A stretch of DNA of 64,000 nucleotides from the NCBI GenBank assembly GCA_937146645.1, contig CAKZRQ010000016.1, forward strand, positions 1-64,000. The letters are read 5' to 3'. The notes beneath the pieces are model-generated. The model did no database searches, was not told the origin of the DNA, and saw only the letters and a list, made by a program, of their open reading frames with translations. The translations under genes and the position numbers were made by a program. Of this stretch, positions 52,005-61,260 are shown in pieces (position 1 is the first letter of the stretch; every line of letters starts with the position of its first letter). The stretch comes from an uncultured Cyclobacteriaceae bacterium. GTDB taxonomy: Bacteria > Bacteroidota > Bacteroidia > Cytophagales > Cyclobacteriaceae.

Positions 52005-53294
52005 ATGTTTGAGAAGATTTCATTTCTATCCTTTAGCAGCTTAATCCGCAACCGCTCGATCCAGAATTTTCTTTTTCTGGCGGTTATTCAATCCTCAAAC
52101 GTCCTGATCTCCATTATTTCCATGCCTCTTCTGATACAGGGCATTGGAGTTGATCAATTCGGTCTCGTCAACTTGGCTTTATCAGTCATTATTCTCCTGA
52201 ATATTGTGGTGGGTTTTGGCTACAATTTGAGCGCTCCTAAGGAGGTAGCCACTAATCAACAGGATAAAGAAGCTCTCTCTCATGTGGTGTCGAATGTCTT
52301 TTCCTCGAAGGCACTATTGGCATTCTTATGTACACTTTTCGTTTTTATCGCAGTCTTCGGATTGAATTTGTTTCGCGAATACCAAATGATTTTGGTGTTT
52401 TCGGTTTTACTGCTTTTCTCGGAAGCTACACTTCCACTCTGGTTCTTCCAGGGAATGGAAAAAATGAAGCTAATTAGTATTGCTAATATCTTTAGCAAGC
52501 TTCTCTTCCTGCTAGGTATCGTACTTTTTATTCACAGTCCAGAACAGAGCAAATGGGTTAATTTCATGCTTGGTCTGTCTGGAATTTCTATCAATGTTTT
52601 CCTTCTGACCTACATTCACACCACCTTAGGAATTCGGGTTTATCGCCCTGAGTTTTCTGCCATTTGGCAAAGCTTAAAGGATAATGTCCTCCTCTTTTTT
52701 AGTAACATGGCTAGCCACATTTCCATCAATGGGGGTCTGATTATTCTAAGCTTTTTTTCTGTCGCTGAGACCCTGGGGATGTATAGTTTGGCTGAAAGGG
52801 TGGTAATGGTTCTACGACTTTTCCCTGCCTTGATTATACAGGCTGTTTTTCCAAATGCAGCCAAGCTTTACCAAAATGATTTACCAGCCTTTTTCAGTTT
52901 CATGAAAAATGTGTACCTGAGAGTTCTTTTTGTTGGGATCTTGATCTGGGCAGGCACTTATTTATTAGCAGACTGGATAATTGAGATTTTGGCTAAGGAG
53001 AGACTGGAAGAATCCATTGTGTACTTGAAGATCCTGGCAGCGGTGCCATTCGTGGCTTGTATAAATGTCGCCAATGTGGTACTGCTCTTGGTAACTGATC
53101 TGAAAAATTTACTTTTCAAGGCCTCATGGATGATGTGTTTGTATATGATTATTGTCTCATCCATCTTGACTTCCATTTTTGGAGGTGTCGGACTGTGCTA
53201 TGCTATCATATCTACTGAATTGGTGGTCTTCATCATCTGTCTGATTTTGCTTTATAGAAAAAATCCTTCCTTAGTCCGTGGCCTCTATCTCTGA
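52005..53294 (+). CDS. wzx: Oligosaccharide flippase, Wzx-type
   Basis: This 429-residue, strongly hydrophobic protein has about twelve membrane helices and the MATE/PST-type start 'SIQNFLFLAVIQSSNVLISIISMPLLIQGIGVDQFGLVNLALSVI', typical of Wzx. 'NMASHISINGGLIILSFFSVAETLGMYSLAERVVM' is the conserved central region. It moves lipid-linked repeat units across the inner membrane. Its end overlaps the GT2 gene by 17 bases. Confidence 0.9.
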   Translation: MFEKISFLSFSSLIRNRSIQNFLFLAVIQSSNVLISIISMPLLIQGIGVDQFGLVNLALSVIILLNIVVGFGYNLSAPKEVATNQQDKEALSHVVSNVFSSKALLAFLCTLFVFIAVFGLNLFREYQMILVFSVLLLFSEATLPLWFFQGMEKMKLISIANIFSKLLFLLGIVLFIHSPEQSKWVNFMLGLSGISINVFLLTYIHTTLGIRVYRPEFSAIWQSLKDNVLLFFSNMASHISINGGLIILSFFSVAETLGMYSLAERVVMVLRLFPALIIQAVFPNAAKLYQNDLPAFFSFMKNVYLRVLFVGILIWAGTYLLADWIIEILAKERLEESIVYLKILAAVPFVACINVANVVLLLVTDLKNLLFKASWMMCLYMIIVSSILTSIFGGVGLCYAIISTELVVFIICLILLYRKNPSLVRGLYL

Positions 53295-54213
53295 AAATAG
53301 TGTTGCCATAATCCTGGTCAATTGGAATGGGTACGCATTTTCTCAGGCCTGCTTGAATTCCTTAAACCGAATTGATTTTCCGAATTATCAGGTGGTTTTG
53401 GTGGATAATGCCTCAGAGGAAAATGAAGGTGAAAGGTTACTCACAGAGTTTCCCGAAATCCATTTGATCCAAAGTGAAAAAAACCGTGGATTTACAGGAG
53501 GCAATAATCTGGGTATCCAATGGGCAGTGGATCAGGGCTTTCCCCATGTTCTTCTTTTAAATAACGATACCGAAGTTGAACCTGATTTTCTAAGTGAGCT
53601 TATGAAGCCATTTAGGCGAAATGAAAAGGTTGGAGCAGTTCAGCCGTTAATTACTTTTTTGACCGAAAAAGAGAAAATCTGGTCGGCAGGAGGAAAATGG
53701 AATTCAATTTTGGGAAGAGCCATCACTATCGGAGGGAACAAGTCTTTAAAAACCTCTTCATTAAATGACCAGAAAATGGATTGGGCCACCGGATGTGCCT
53801 TCCTTGTCTCTGCTGAAATAATTAGAGATGTTGGTATGTTGGATGATAGATTTTTCACCTATTTCGAGGATGTTGATTGGTCCTTGAGGATTAGAGAGAA
53901 AGGTCATCAGATACATTTTTGCCCACAGTCAAGGGTATATCATGAAGCGGGAGCCTCTTCCAAAAAGAAGGGAAAAGAGGGTACACTTTCGCCAAGAGTA
54001 TTCCATTTTCACAGCCGCAATCAACTATTCCTAATTAGAAAACATTTATCCGGTTTTAGCTTCTTGGCTTCTATGGGATATCACGGATTCAGGTTTTTGC
54101 TTTGGATCATTTATTTTAGCCTAAGGGGGAGAATTCAAAAGGTGAAAGCTGTAGCCACCGGAGTAAGGGATGGCCTGACTCTTCCATTAGAACACGCTGA
54201 GAAATGGCAGTAA
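53278..54213 (+). CDS. Glycosyltransferase family 2
   Basis: This 311-residue protein starts with GTG within the end of the flippase gene. The GT-A domain shows 'VAIILVNWNGYAFSQACLNSL', 'VVLVDNASEENEG', 'NRGFTGGNNLGIQWA' and 'LLLNNDTEVEPDF' with the metal-binding acidic motif, and 'WATGCAFLVSAE' and 'FFTYFEDVDWSLRIREKGH' for the acceptor side. It resembles rhamnosyl/galactosyl transferases of O-antigen loci. It overlaps the next gene by 10 bases. Confidence 0.93.
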   Translation: MASISENSVAIILVNWNGYAFSQACLNSLNRIDFPNYQVVLVDNASEENEGERLLTEFPEIHLIQSEKNRGFTGGNNLGIQWAVDQGFPHVLLLNNDTEVEPDFLSELMKPFRRNEKVGAVQPLITFLTEKEKIWSAGGKWNSILGRAITIGGNKSLKTSSLNDQKMDWATGCAFLVSAEIIRDVGMLDDRFFTYFEDVDWSLRIREKGHQIHFCPQSRVYHEAGASSKKKGKEGTLSPRVFHFHSRNQLFLIRKHLSGFSFLASMGYHGFRFLLWIIYFSLRGRIQKVKAVATGVRDGLTLPLEHAEKWQ

Positions 54214-55610
54214 TTTTTCTGATCATATTTGCAGTTGCCATTGGAATCGGATTTCTCTGGGCAGCTCAGGAAATGATTTTCAAGGGCCGATGGGCCTATT
54301 TTATCTTCTTCCTTGCCGCCTATTTGCCATTTTACATCACAAGCCTTAGCGTAATTCATCTCGCGAGCAGATCACCAGATTTGGTCGGTATTTTTCAAGT
54401 GATTAAGGAGGTGACTCTTTTGATCGCTCTACTATCTTTCCTCTTCTATCAAAAAAACCTTAAGGATTATCCTCTCCGCTTCCAGGCCACAGACTGGATG
54501 ATTTTGGGTTTCCTCAGCCTTACCTTCTTGTATTTGCTGCTGCCACTTGGAGGCGCGAGTTTCGTGAATAAGGCACTTTACTTCAAAGCCATTCTAATGC
54601 CGATGGTGGTTTACTTTCTCGGAAGGAATACCAGATTTTCGGGTCAGGAGCTTAAAAGAATCTTTGTGATCATTTTTGCCATTGGAATTGGAGCATTTGG
54701 ACTGAATCTTATTGAGAGCTTCATATTGAACTCCCATTTACAGCAATTCACGGGATATGCTCTGTATAACCTTGTGATCAATGATATTGAGCCCTCAGGC
54801 AATTTTGGATTGACGTGGACCTTTGAAACGCAGGCGATGGGCATGCGACTGGCAAGCTTTTTCTCTGATCCTTTGGAAATGGCTAGTTCAGTCTTGATGG
54901 GCTTTGCCGCAGGCCTGATCTGGTACTTGACTTCGAAGAAATCCTATCATTGGTTTTATCTCTTAATCATGGCTTGTTCTTTGGGAAGCCTGATCTTTTC
55001 TGCTTCGAGGGCTGCTTTTGGGGCTTTCTTCATCATGACCTTCTTCCTCGCATTGGTCTTTGGACTTTATCGGCTAATTGCCGCCGGAGCTTTAGCTTTA
55101 GTGTCTTTTGTGGTTTATGTGCTCTTTTTCGCATCAACGGAGTTTTTCTACTTTGTCGTAGACACCATCACCTTCCAAAATACTTCCAGCATAGGCCACG
55201 TGATTGAGTGGGTTTTAGCACTAGATTCCATGTTTGCCAATCCGCTTGGGATAGGACTGGCGACCAGTGGTAATGCAGGCTCGGTAAATACTGATCTGAG
55301 GGTTGGTGGTGAAAATCAGTTTCTGATTTATGGAGTACAATTGGGTTGGATAGGGATGCTGTTGTATATTTTTATTCTGTTTTCAGGTATAATTCTCAGC
55401 CTTCGGGTTTTCTACCGAACTGATGACATCATGGAAGCCCGTCTTGCTTTTGTGGCTGCTGCCGTAAAGGTTGGACTCCTGCTCCCCTTGTTCACAGCGA
55501 ATGCTGAGCTTTACACCTATGTTTCATGGCTTACCTGGTGGATGATGGGATATTCCGTCAATGCCTATAGTCGCTTGGTCATCGATGAAAGAAAATTAAG
55601 TCTCACATGA
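54204..55610 (+). CDS. O-antigen polymerase/ligase-like membrane protein (Wzy/WaaL type)
   Basis: This 468-residue protein has about ten to twelve membrane helices and a large periplasmic loop between them. The end 'LDSMFANPLGIGLATSGNAG' and 'GGENQFLIYGVQLGWIGMLLYIFILFSGI' carry the Wzy_C-like motif with an 'E-x-x-F' or 'ENQFL' segment. A polymerase role fits the locus; ligase is the alternative. Sequence conservation in this family is low, so the call rests on topology and context. Overlaps both neighbours by a few bases. Confidence 0.82.
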   Translation: MAVIFLIIFAVAIGIGFLWAAQEMIFKGRWAYFIFFLAAYLPFYITSLSVIHLASRSPDLVGIFQVIKEVTLLIALLSFLFYQKNLKDYPLRFQATDWMILGFLSLTFLYLLLPLGGASFVNKALYFKAILMPMVVYFLGRNTRFSGQELKRIFVIIFAIGIGAFGLNLIESFILNSHLQQFTGYALYNLVINDIEPSGNFGLTWTFETQAMGMRLASFFSDPLEMASSVLMGFAAGLIWYLTSKKSYHWFYLLIMACSLGSLIFSASRAAFGAFFIMTFFLALVFGLYRLIAAGALALVSFVVYVLFFASTEFFYFVVDTITFQNTSSIGHVIEWVLALDSMFANPLGIGLATSGNAGSVNTDLRVGGENQFLIYGVQLGWIGMLLYIFILFSGIILSLRVFYRTDDIMEARLAFVAAAVKVGLLLPLFTANAELYTYVSWLTWWMMGYSVNAYSRLVIDERKLSLT

Positions 55611-56731
55611 AAGTACTCTTAGACCTGCAGTATCTCAATGTGGCCACCACAGGAATTAAAACCTATATGATGGAGCTTGCGAAAGCTTCTCAGGATTATC
55701 CTCATCCTGATATTGAATGGGTTTTCACGCATGATCCCGATGAGCAGGCCAAAGACAATACCTATAAGAGCCCAAAGAATAAATTTCAGCGGCTGAATTA
55801 CCATTTGGATTATTTCCGCTGGAAGGAATTCCAGCTTCCAGATATGGTTAAGCAGCATTCCCCGGATCTTTTGATTTGCCCTGATTTTGTTTCGCCTGCG
55901 GCAAAGCTCCCTTGCAAAAGAATGACGGTGATCCATGATGCGTTTTTCTGGGAGATGCCAGGGAATTACCCAAGATGGTGGAGAAAATATTTTCTAGGTT
56001 TAGTGCGAAAGGGCCTTAAAGAACCGACTCAAATCATCACTACGACAGAATATTCTAAAAAAGCATTGTCAAAAAGGTTAAAAGGAGGGCATCCTATCTC
56101 GGTGATTTACCAGAGTCCAAAAAGCCTTTCGGAGGAATCGGATGAGTCAATTTTAGAAAAGTATAACCTATCCGGCCAAAGCTACTTTCTTCATCTCGGT
56201 ACTTTCGATAAGAGAAAGAACCTTCCCATTCTGGTTAAAGCTTTTAAGGAAGCGAAAGAAAAAGGAGACTTTGATTTCAAATTGGTTTTAGCAGGAGGTG
56301 AAGGTCAAAGTATTCAAATGAACGACTTCCCCATTGTGGAAAACTTGATTAAGGAGCTTGGGCTTGAAGAAGAAGTTGTATTACCAGGATTCATTTCTGA
56401 TTCCGAGGTCAAAGCTTTATATGAAAACGCATTTGCTTATGTCTTTCCTTCGGAAAATGAAGGTTTTGGAATTCCTGTATTGGAGGCGATGGCTGAAGGT
56501 TTACCTGTTATTCATTCTGATCAACCCGCTTTGGTGGAGGTGGCAGACGGTGCTGGATTGAGTGCTAAAACAGGTGATGTTACCGATTTGAGTGAAAAAA
56601 TGATACTTTTGGCAAAGGATGAAAATCTGCGAAATAATCTCAAAAAACGAGGTTTAGAGAGAGCAAAGCGGTTTGGTCCTGAGAAATTCATTAAAGCATT
56701 CCACGAGCTGATTCTTTCGGCTCGTCCCTAG
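55607..56731 (+). CDS. Glycosyltransferase family 4
   Basis: This 374-residue protein has a GT-B fold with 'MTVIHDAFFWEMPGNYPRWWRKY' in the acceptor domain, and in the donor domain 'YFLHLGTFDKRKNLPILVKAFKEA', 'EEVVLPGFISDSEVKALYENAFAYVFPSENEGFGIPVLEAMAEGLPVI' with the E-x7-E motif. Mannosyltransferase-like. It overlaps the polymerase by 4 bases and precedes the methyltransferase by 3 bases. Confidence 0.94.
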   Translation: MKVLLDLQYLNVATTGIKTYMMELAKASQDYPHPDIEWVFTHDPDEQAKDNTYKSPKNKFQRLNYHLDYFRWKEFQLPDMVKQHSPDLLICPDFVSPAAKLPCKRMTVIHDAFFWEMPGNYPRWWRKYFLGLVRKGLKEPTQIITTTEYSKKALSKRLKGGHPISVIYQSPKSLSEESDESILEKYNLSGQSYFLHLGTFDKRKNLPILVKAFKEAKEKGDFDFKLVLAGGEGQSIQMNDFPIVENLIKELGLEEEVVLPGFISDSEVKALYENAFAYVFPSENEGFGIPVLEAMAEGLPVIHSDQPALVEVADGAGLSAKTGDVTDLSEKMILLAKDENLRNNLKKRGLERAKRFGPEKFIKAFHELILSARP

Positions 56732-56734
56732 TTT

Positions 56735-57634
56735 ATGAGGCAAATTTTTTGTCCGGTTTGTTCGGAAAAGGCTCCATCCCAAGCGGTGGAGAACAACCGG
56801 GTTGCTTGTAGAAATTGTGGGGTGACATGGACTTACATTTCCAAAGACCTGAACACTGAAAAGCTCTATGAAGATGAGGTTTATGAAGTTGTGGATAACC
56901 GTAACTCAATCTTCGAAAAAATTATCTTTTTTGAGGCGAGTCGGATATTAGCCGGAGCTGAAAAGTTGCTAAATTCTAAATCTAGAAAACTTATAGATTT
57001 TGGTTCTGGAAAGGGCCAGTTTCTTCTGGAAGCATTAAAAAGAGGTTGGAAAGGGCTGGGAATAGAAACAGCAAAAGATCGTGCACAATTTGCTCGAGAT
57101 AAATATAAAGTTCAGGTTGTTTCCGAGTTCTACACTGGAGGTAAGGTAGGCGATGGGGATTATGATTTCATATCATTAAATCATGTTTTTGAACACCTTC
57201 CTAAACCTATTTCTCTCATTAAAGAGCTCTGCTCAAAGAATTTGAAGTCAGATGGGCTTATTTACATCGAAGTTCCCAGAGCTAATTCCTGGCAAGCCAA
57301 AATGGCTGGTAGTGATTGGATGCATTGGGACATTCCCAAGCATCTCACGCATTGGACTGAGCCTGTTTTGATGAACGAAATGCACAAATTGGGCTATCGC
57401 TTCAGGGCGGATAGGAGGTGTTCCATCCATCTGGGAGTACTAGGCATGCTCCAAGCCATATTTAATTTTTTGGGTTATAAAGAAAATTTGATTCTCGCCT
57501 TGAAAAAGAAAAAGAATCCCATTCTTCTAGTCACTATTGCGCTTTTATCTCCGATAGCCTTACTTTTGGAGACTCTCGCCTGTCTTTTTAATCGAGGCGG
57601 TATTTTGGGAGTCTATTTTTCCGCAGATGCCTAA
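56735..57634 (+). CDS. SAM-dependent methyltransferase with N-terminal zinc ribbon
   Basis: This 299-residue protein starts with a C4 zinc-ribbon (C6, C9, C25, C28), followed by a class I methyltransferase domain with SAM motif I 'LIDFGSGKGQFLLEALKRGWKGLGIE' and 'LNHVFEHLPKPISLIKELC'. The C-terminus has a hydrophobic segment ('ILLVTIALLSPIALLLETLACLF') that could hold it at the membrane. The C4 start and the context fit sugar or lipid-linked oligosaccharide methylation, e.g. the WbdD/WcaX-type chain capping; substrate unknown. Overlaps the next gene by 8 bases. Confidence 0.87.
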   Translation: MRQIFCPVCSEKAPSQAVENNRVACRNCGVTWTYISKDLNTEKLYEDEVYEVVDNRNSIFEKIIFFEASRILAGAEKLLNSKSRKLIDFGSGKGQFLLEALKRGWKGLGIETAKDRAQFARDKYKVQVVSEFYTGGKVGDGDYDFISLNHVFEHLPKPISLIKELCSKNLKSDGLIYIEVPRANSWQAKMAGSDWMHWDIPKHLTHWTEPVLMNEMHKLGYRFRADRRCSIHLGVLGMLQAIFNFLGYKENLILALKKKKNPILLVTIALLSPIALLLETLACLFNRGGILGVYFSADA

Positions 57635-58787
57635 ATCTCGACATGTTCTATTCCTTCAGAGTTCCTCTGAGCTTTATGGCTCAGGAAGGATTATTTTACA
57701 GGTATTGGAAATTTATCAGAAGCAGGGATTAACTCCTGTTGTACTACTCACTGGTGCTGGTCCCATCACATCTGAACTCGCAAGGCTAGGTATCAAATAC
57801 TACATCCAGAATCTCGGTATCCTAAGACGAAAATACATGAGCCCTACAGGACTATGGAACCGAACTCAGATGAATCTAAAAGCGCTGAAATTTCTGGATG
57901 AGCTGGATGAAAAGTATTCCTTTGAGCTGGTGTATTCGAATACACTGGCGGTGGTAGTTGGAGCTTATTGGGCGAGCAAAAACCACCTCCCTCACATCTG
58001 GCATATTCATGAAATCTTAAAAGGGCCGAAGGTTTTAGTGTCTTTTTTACGTAGGCTTTTAGATCGAAGTACACCGGCTCCAGTGGTCGTGTCAGAAGCA
58101 GTGAAAAAACATTGGAAATCCAAGTTAAAAATATCCCAGCCTAGAGTTATCCACAATGCAATTCCCTATCAGGAGTTCCTAAAGGGCGATTTTGAGCTGA
58201 TTTCAGAGCTAAATGATAGTGTGGATAACTTAGTCATTTCTATGATCGGACGGATCAATCCAGGCAAGGGTCAACTCTTCTTTTTAGATATCGCAGAACA
58301 GATTTTGAAAAGTTATCCACATTGCAAATTCGTAATGGTTGGAGATCCATTTCCAGGCTATGAAAGTATTGAAGAAGAGATTCTACAAAGAATTAATTCC
58401 GGAATTTTGAAGGATAGAGTAATCAATCTCGGCTTCAGAACAGATGTTCCAGCCATTCTTTCCCAAACAGATATTTTTGTACTTCCTTCAGTTTTACCAG
58501 ACTCTTTTCCAACTGTGATTTTGGAGGCCATGGCTTCCGGGAAACCGGTGGTTGCTACGGATTCGGGAGGCTCGAGAGAAATGGTGAAAGAAGGAGAAAC
58601 CGGCTACCTTATTTCCATCGGTGATGTCAACGCTGCTGCTCAGGCGATTATAGAATTGATTGATGATCCTGACAAAAGGCGACGTTACGGAATACAAGCC
58701 AGAGAAAGAGTTCTCAAAGAGTTTGGACAGGGTAAGTTTGAAGAAGAAACCATTGACAATTTATGGCTGCACCTGGCAAAAGACTAA
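57627..58787 (+). CDS. Glycosyltransferase family 4
   Basis: This 386-residue GT-B protein starts 'HVLFLQSSSELYGSGRIILQVLE', with 'HIWHIHEIL' and, in the C-terminal half, 'VISMIGRINPGKGQLFFLDIAEQIL', 'VINLGFRTDVPAILSQTDIFVLPSVLPDSFPTVILEAMASGKPVVATDSGG'. The E-x7-E motif is replaced by D-S-F-P-T-V-I-L-E. Fully open frame, family-typical length. It lies in the run of overlapping genes and overlaps the next glycosyltransferase by 25 bases. Confidence 0.94.
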   Translation: MPKSRHVLFLQSSSELYGSGRIILQVLEIYQKQGLTPVVLLTGAGPITSELARLGIKYYIQNLGILRRKYMSPTGLWNRTQMNLKALKFLDELDEKYSFELVYSNTLAVVVGAYWASKNHLPHIWHIHEILKGPKVLVSFLRRLLDRSTPAPVVVSEAVKKHWKSKLKISQPRVIHNAIPYQEFLKGDFELISELNDSVDNLVISMIGRINPGKGQLFFLDIAEQILKSYPHCKFVMVGDPFPGYESIEEEILQRINSGILKDRVINLGFRTDVPAILSQTDIFVLPSVLPDSFPTVILEAMASGKPVVATDSGGSREMVKEGETGYLISIGDVNAAAQAIIELIDDPDKRRRYGIQARERVLKEFGQGKFEEETIDNLWLHLAKD

Positions 58788-59887
58788 AGGTAGCCATCAT
58801 GGGTGCTAAGGGCTATCCCATTGTCTATGGTGGATATGACACGATGATCAAAGAACTTGGAGAGAGGTTGGTTGCCAAAGGAGTTCAGGTTCGAGTTTAC
58901 AATCATCGAAGTCTTTTCAAGGATAGGCCAAGAATGGTCAATGGCATTGAATGCATTTATACTCCTGCGATTGAGAAAAAAAGTCTAACCCAGCTCACCC
59001 ACACCTTCTGTTCCATGCTCCATGCCTGTTTTTCGGATGTGGATGTAATTTTTGTGGTCAACAGCGGGAATGGGCCTTTTGGGATTTTTTCTAGGCTTTT
59101 TGGAAAGCCAACCGCAATTAATGTGGATGGGCTCGAATGGCTAAGACCAAATTGGAAAGGCTTTGGTAGCAAATACTTTTATTGGGCCTCCAAGATGTCC
59201 ACGAAGCTTTTTGATCGAATTATCAATGATTCGGATGAAATGAAAAGGGTTTACCAAGAGGAGTTTGGGGTGGATTCTACGGTTATCGCTTATGGTTCGA
59301 ATCCCCAATCTCATGTCTCGGAAAAACCTTTGGAGAAATGGAAGCTGGAACACGGAAGTTATTTCCTGATTGTCGGCCGGCTTGTTCCTGATAATAATGC
59401 TGATTTAATCATAGAAGGATTTCTTCAATCAGATTCAAAGAGGCAGTTAGTGATTGTCGGAGATGTTCCTTTTGACGATCCATGGGCCAATCGGTTAAAG
59501 AACTTAAGAGATGATAGGCTATTGTTCACAGGCTATGTAAATGAACCTGAAAATCTGGCTGCGCTTTATGCACATTCCTATGGGTATTTTCACGGGCATG
59601 AATATGGTGGAACGAACCCAGCTATGCTGAAAGCCTTGGGATATGGATGTGCGATTTTAGCTTTGGATACTCCGTTTAACCAGGAAATGCTTCAAAACGG
59701 TAAACATGGACTCTACTTCCAGAAGTCCATAGACTCAGTATCCAACCTTGTCAACTATTCCGAAGAGAACGTTGAAGAAATGCAGGGGCTGCGATCTTCT
59801 TCCCGCGATGGACTTACTGAGAAGTATAATTGGGATAAGGTAACCGAGAAGTATATTCAGGTTTTCGAGGAGCTGGCAAATAGGTAG
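58763..59887 (+). CDS. DUF1972-type glycosyltransferase (rhamnosyltransferase-like)
   Basis: This 374-residue protein has an N-terminal DUF1972 domain ('VAIMGAKGYPIVYGGYDTMIKELGERL', 'NHRSLFKDRPRMVNGIECIYTP') and a GT4-like C-terminus ('YFLIVGRLVPDNNADLIIEGFLQS', 'YFHGHEYGGTNPAMLKALGYGCAILAL'). Such proteins transfer rhamnose in Gram-negative polysaccharides. It is the last gene of the locus; its stop lies 4 bases from the convergent CIA30-like gene. Confidence 0.91.
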   Translation: MAAPGKRLKVAIMGAKGYPIVYGGYDTMIKELGERLVAKGVQVRVYNHRSLFKDRPRMVNGIECIYTPAIEKKSLTQLTHTFCSMLHACFSDVDVIFVVNSGNGPFGIFSRLFGKPTAINVDGLEWLRPNWKGFGSKYFYWASKMSTKLFDRIINDSDEMKRVYQEEFGVDSTVIAYGSNPQSHVSEKPLEKWKLEHGSYFLIVGRLVPDNNADLIIEGFLQSDSKRQLVIVGDVPFDDPWANRLKNLRDDRLLFTGYVNEPENLAALYAHSYGYFHGHEYGGTNPAMLKALGYGCAILALDTPFNQEMLQNGKHGLYFQKSIDSVSNLVNYSEENVEEMQGLRSSSRDGLTEKYNWDKVTEKYIQVFEELANR

Positions 59888-59891
59888 GTCC

Positions 59892-60413
59892 TTAAATAAT
59901 CTCGATTTTCGAAAGTTCGAGACGGAAAGACTCCTTCTTTTTGTTTCCAATCAAAAAGGTGATCTCTTCGATCACATCCGCTGGATAGTCCTCCATTCTA
60001 AGCTTTCTGCCTCTGAAAGCCGGATACATTTCTTTGAGAGGCACAAGTACTTCTTCCCACTCACCGCTAGTCTGAAATTCGAAAATGTAGGAATGATAGT
60101 CGTAAGATGATCGCTTTATCCTGAATTGGTACTTCTTGCCGTCACCTTTTAGGTAAAGCTTGACATACTCACCATTTACAGCGACTCGTTCCTGAAATCT
60201 GTGGCGAAGTGAAGAGAAACCTCCATTGTTTTCCAATCTCACCGATCCAAAAAAGACAGCAGTCTCTTTCTCGGTCAAGCTGAAGTTTCCCTGCGATAAA
60301 CCTCCCATTACTCCATCATCCACCACCCTCCAGCTGTAAGGATTGGAAAGGTTTCCAAAGTCAATCAGAATCAATGGTGCAAGCATGCCAAGAAAGAGAG
60401 CTAATGTTTTCAC
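59892..60413 (-). CDS. CIA30-domain secreted protein
   Basis: This 173-residue protein has a signal-like start ('MKTLALFLGMLAPLILIDFG') and the CIA30 jelly-roll pattern: 'WRVVDDGVMGGLSQGNFS', 'FFGSVRLENNGGFSSLRHRF', 'LYLKGDGKKYQFRIK', 'EEVLVPLKEMYPAFRGRKL', 'ITFLIGNKKKESFRLEL'. The family is called complex I intermediate-associated 30 in mitochondria; bacterial members are poorly studied. Convergent with the last polysaccharide gene, 33 bases downstream of the SIMPL gene. Confidence 0.88.
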   Translation of the reverse strand: MKTLALFLGMLAPLILIDFGNLSNPYSWRVVDDGVMGGLSQGNFSLTEKETAVFFGSVRLENNGGFSSLRHRFQERVAVNGEYVKLYLKGDGKKYQFRIKRSSYDYHSYIFEFQTSGEWEEVLVPLKEMYPAFRGRKLRMEDYPADVIEEITFLIGNKKKESFRLELSKIEII

Positions 60414-60446
60414 AATTTTAAAATCCTCTTTCAGAGAAATTGTTTG

Positions 60447-61178
60447 TCATTCAGCCTTAAAAACCAGCTTCATGGTAATTGAGGCTGTTTTCTGCTTATC
60501 GGCTGTATTAAATGTCCCTCCCCAGGAATAGGCTTCTCCTGAGTTTTGACCGGTGATTTGAAAGATTCCCATGTTGGCACTAATCAAGTCACCCAGATGA
60601 CCCTTGGAGTTTTCAGCTATTCGCTCTGCTCTAACTCTTGCATCTTCTGTGGCTTTTGAAATCATCTCAAGTTTTAAGGATTCCAGATCGGTGTAATAGT
60701 ATCTGGGCGGATTGGAATAAAAGCTTATTCCCTCATTCAGGAGCTCCGTGATCTCACGAGATATTTTTTCGATTCTTTCTACCTCTCCAGACTCTATTTT
60801 TAGAGACTGACTTAGCTGATAGCCTTTGAAGGTTTGCCCAATATACTTCCCTTCGTCCGTGTAATTTTGTTCGTATTTAGGGCTTGAGCTTACCGCATTA
60901 AAAACGATTTGATTTCCATCGATTCCTTTCGATTCTAAATACTCCTGAACCGTATTTCTGTCTTCCTCTAGGAATTTGTACGCATCTTGAAGATTGGAGC
61001 TTTCTCGGTAAAAACTGCCCTCCCACACGATTAAATCAGAGGTAAAATTACTTTCACCCAGTCCGGTGACGTTGATCGTACCATTTCTTTGATTTCGATT
61101 TACAATGGCGTATCCGAGAACAATGGAGGCCAAGACAATGGAAATAGCAAATAGGGCAGCAGGAATATAAGATTTCAT
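60447..61178 (-). CDS. SIMPL-domain (DUF541) membrane-anchored protein
   Basis: This 243-residue protein has one N-terminal helix ('IPAALFAISIVLASIVLGYAIV') and a SIMPL domain: 'GTINVTGLGESNFTSDLIVW', 'LKIESGEVERIEKISREITELLNEGISFYSNPPRYYYTDLESLKLEMISKATEDARVRAERIAENSKGHLGDL'. It belongs to the DUF541 family, periplasmic or extracellular, of unclear function. A terminator lies before its start, so it probably has its own promoter in the 82-base gap. Confidence 0.9.
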   Translation of the reverse strand: MKSYIPAALFAISIVLASIVLGYAIVNRNQRNGTINVTGLGESNFTSDLIVWEGSFYRESSNLQDAYKFLEEDRNTVQEYLESKGIDGNQIVFNAVSSSPKYEQNYTDEGKYIGQTFKGYQLSQSLKIESGEVERIEKISREITELLNEGISFYSNPPRYYYTDLESLKLEMISKATEDARVRAERIAENSKGHLGDLISANMGIFQITGQNSGEAYSWGGTFNTADKQKTASITMKLVFKAE

Positions 61179-61210
61179 AATAGGTCAATTTGGTCCCTTT
61201 TTAAAAATCA

Positions 61211-61237
61211 AAAAACCCGCCATGAAGCGGGTTTTTG
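61211..61237 (-). terminator. Rho-independent terminator after the M14 peptidase gene
   Basis: On the minus strand AAAAACCCGC / GCGGGTTTTT with a 6-base loop is followed by a T-rich stretch. It is 24 bases after the M14 stop and 33 bases before the SIMPL start, so it separates the two transcripts. Confidence 0.8.
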
Positions 61238-61260
61238 GTAAAGCTTATATTCTTTTAACA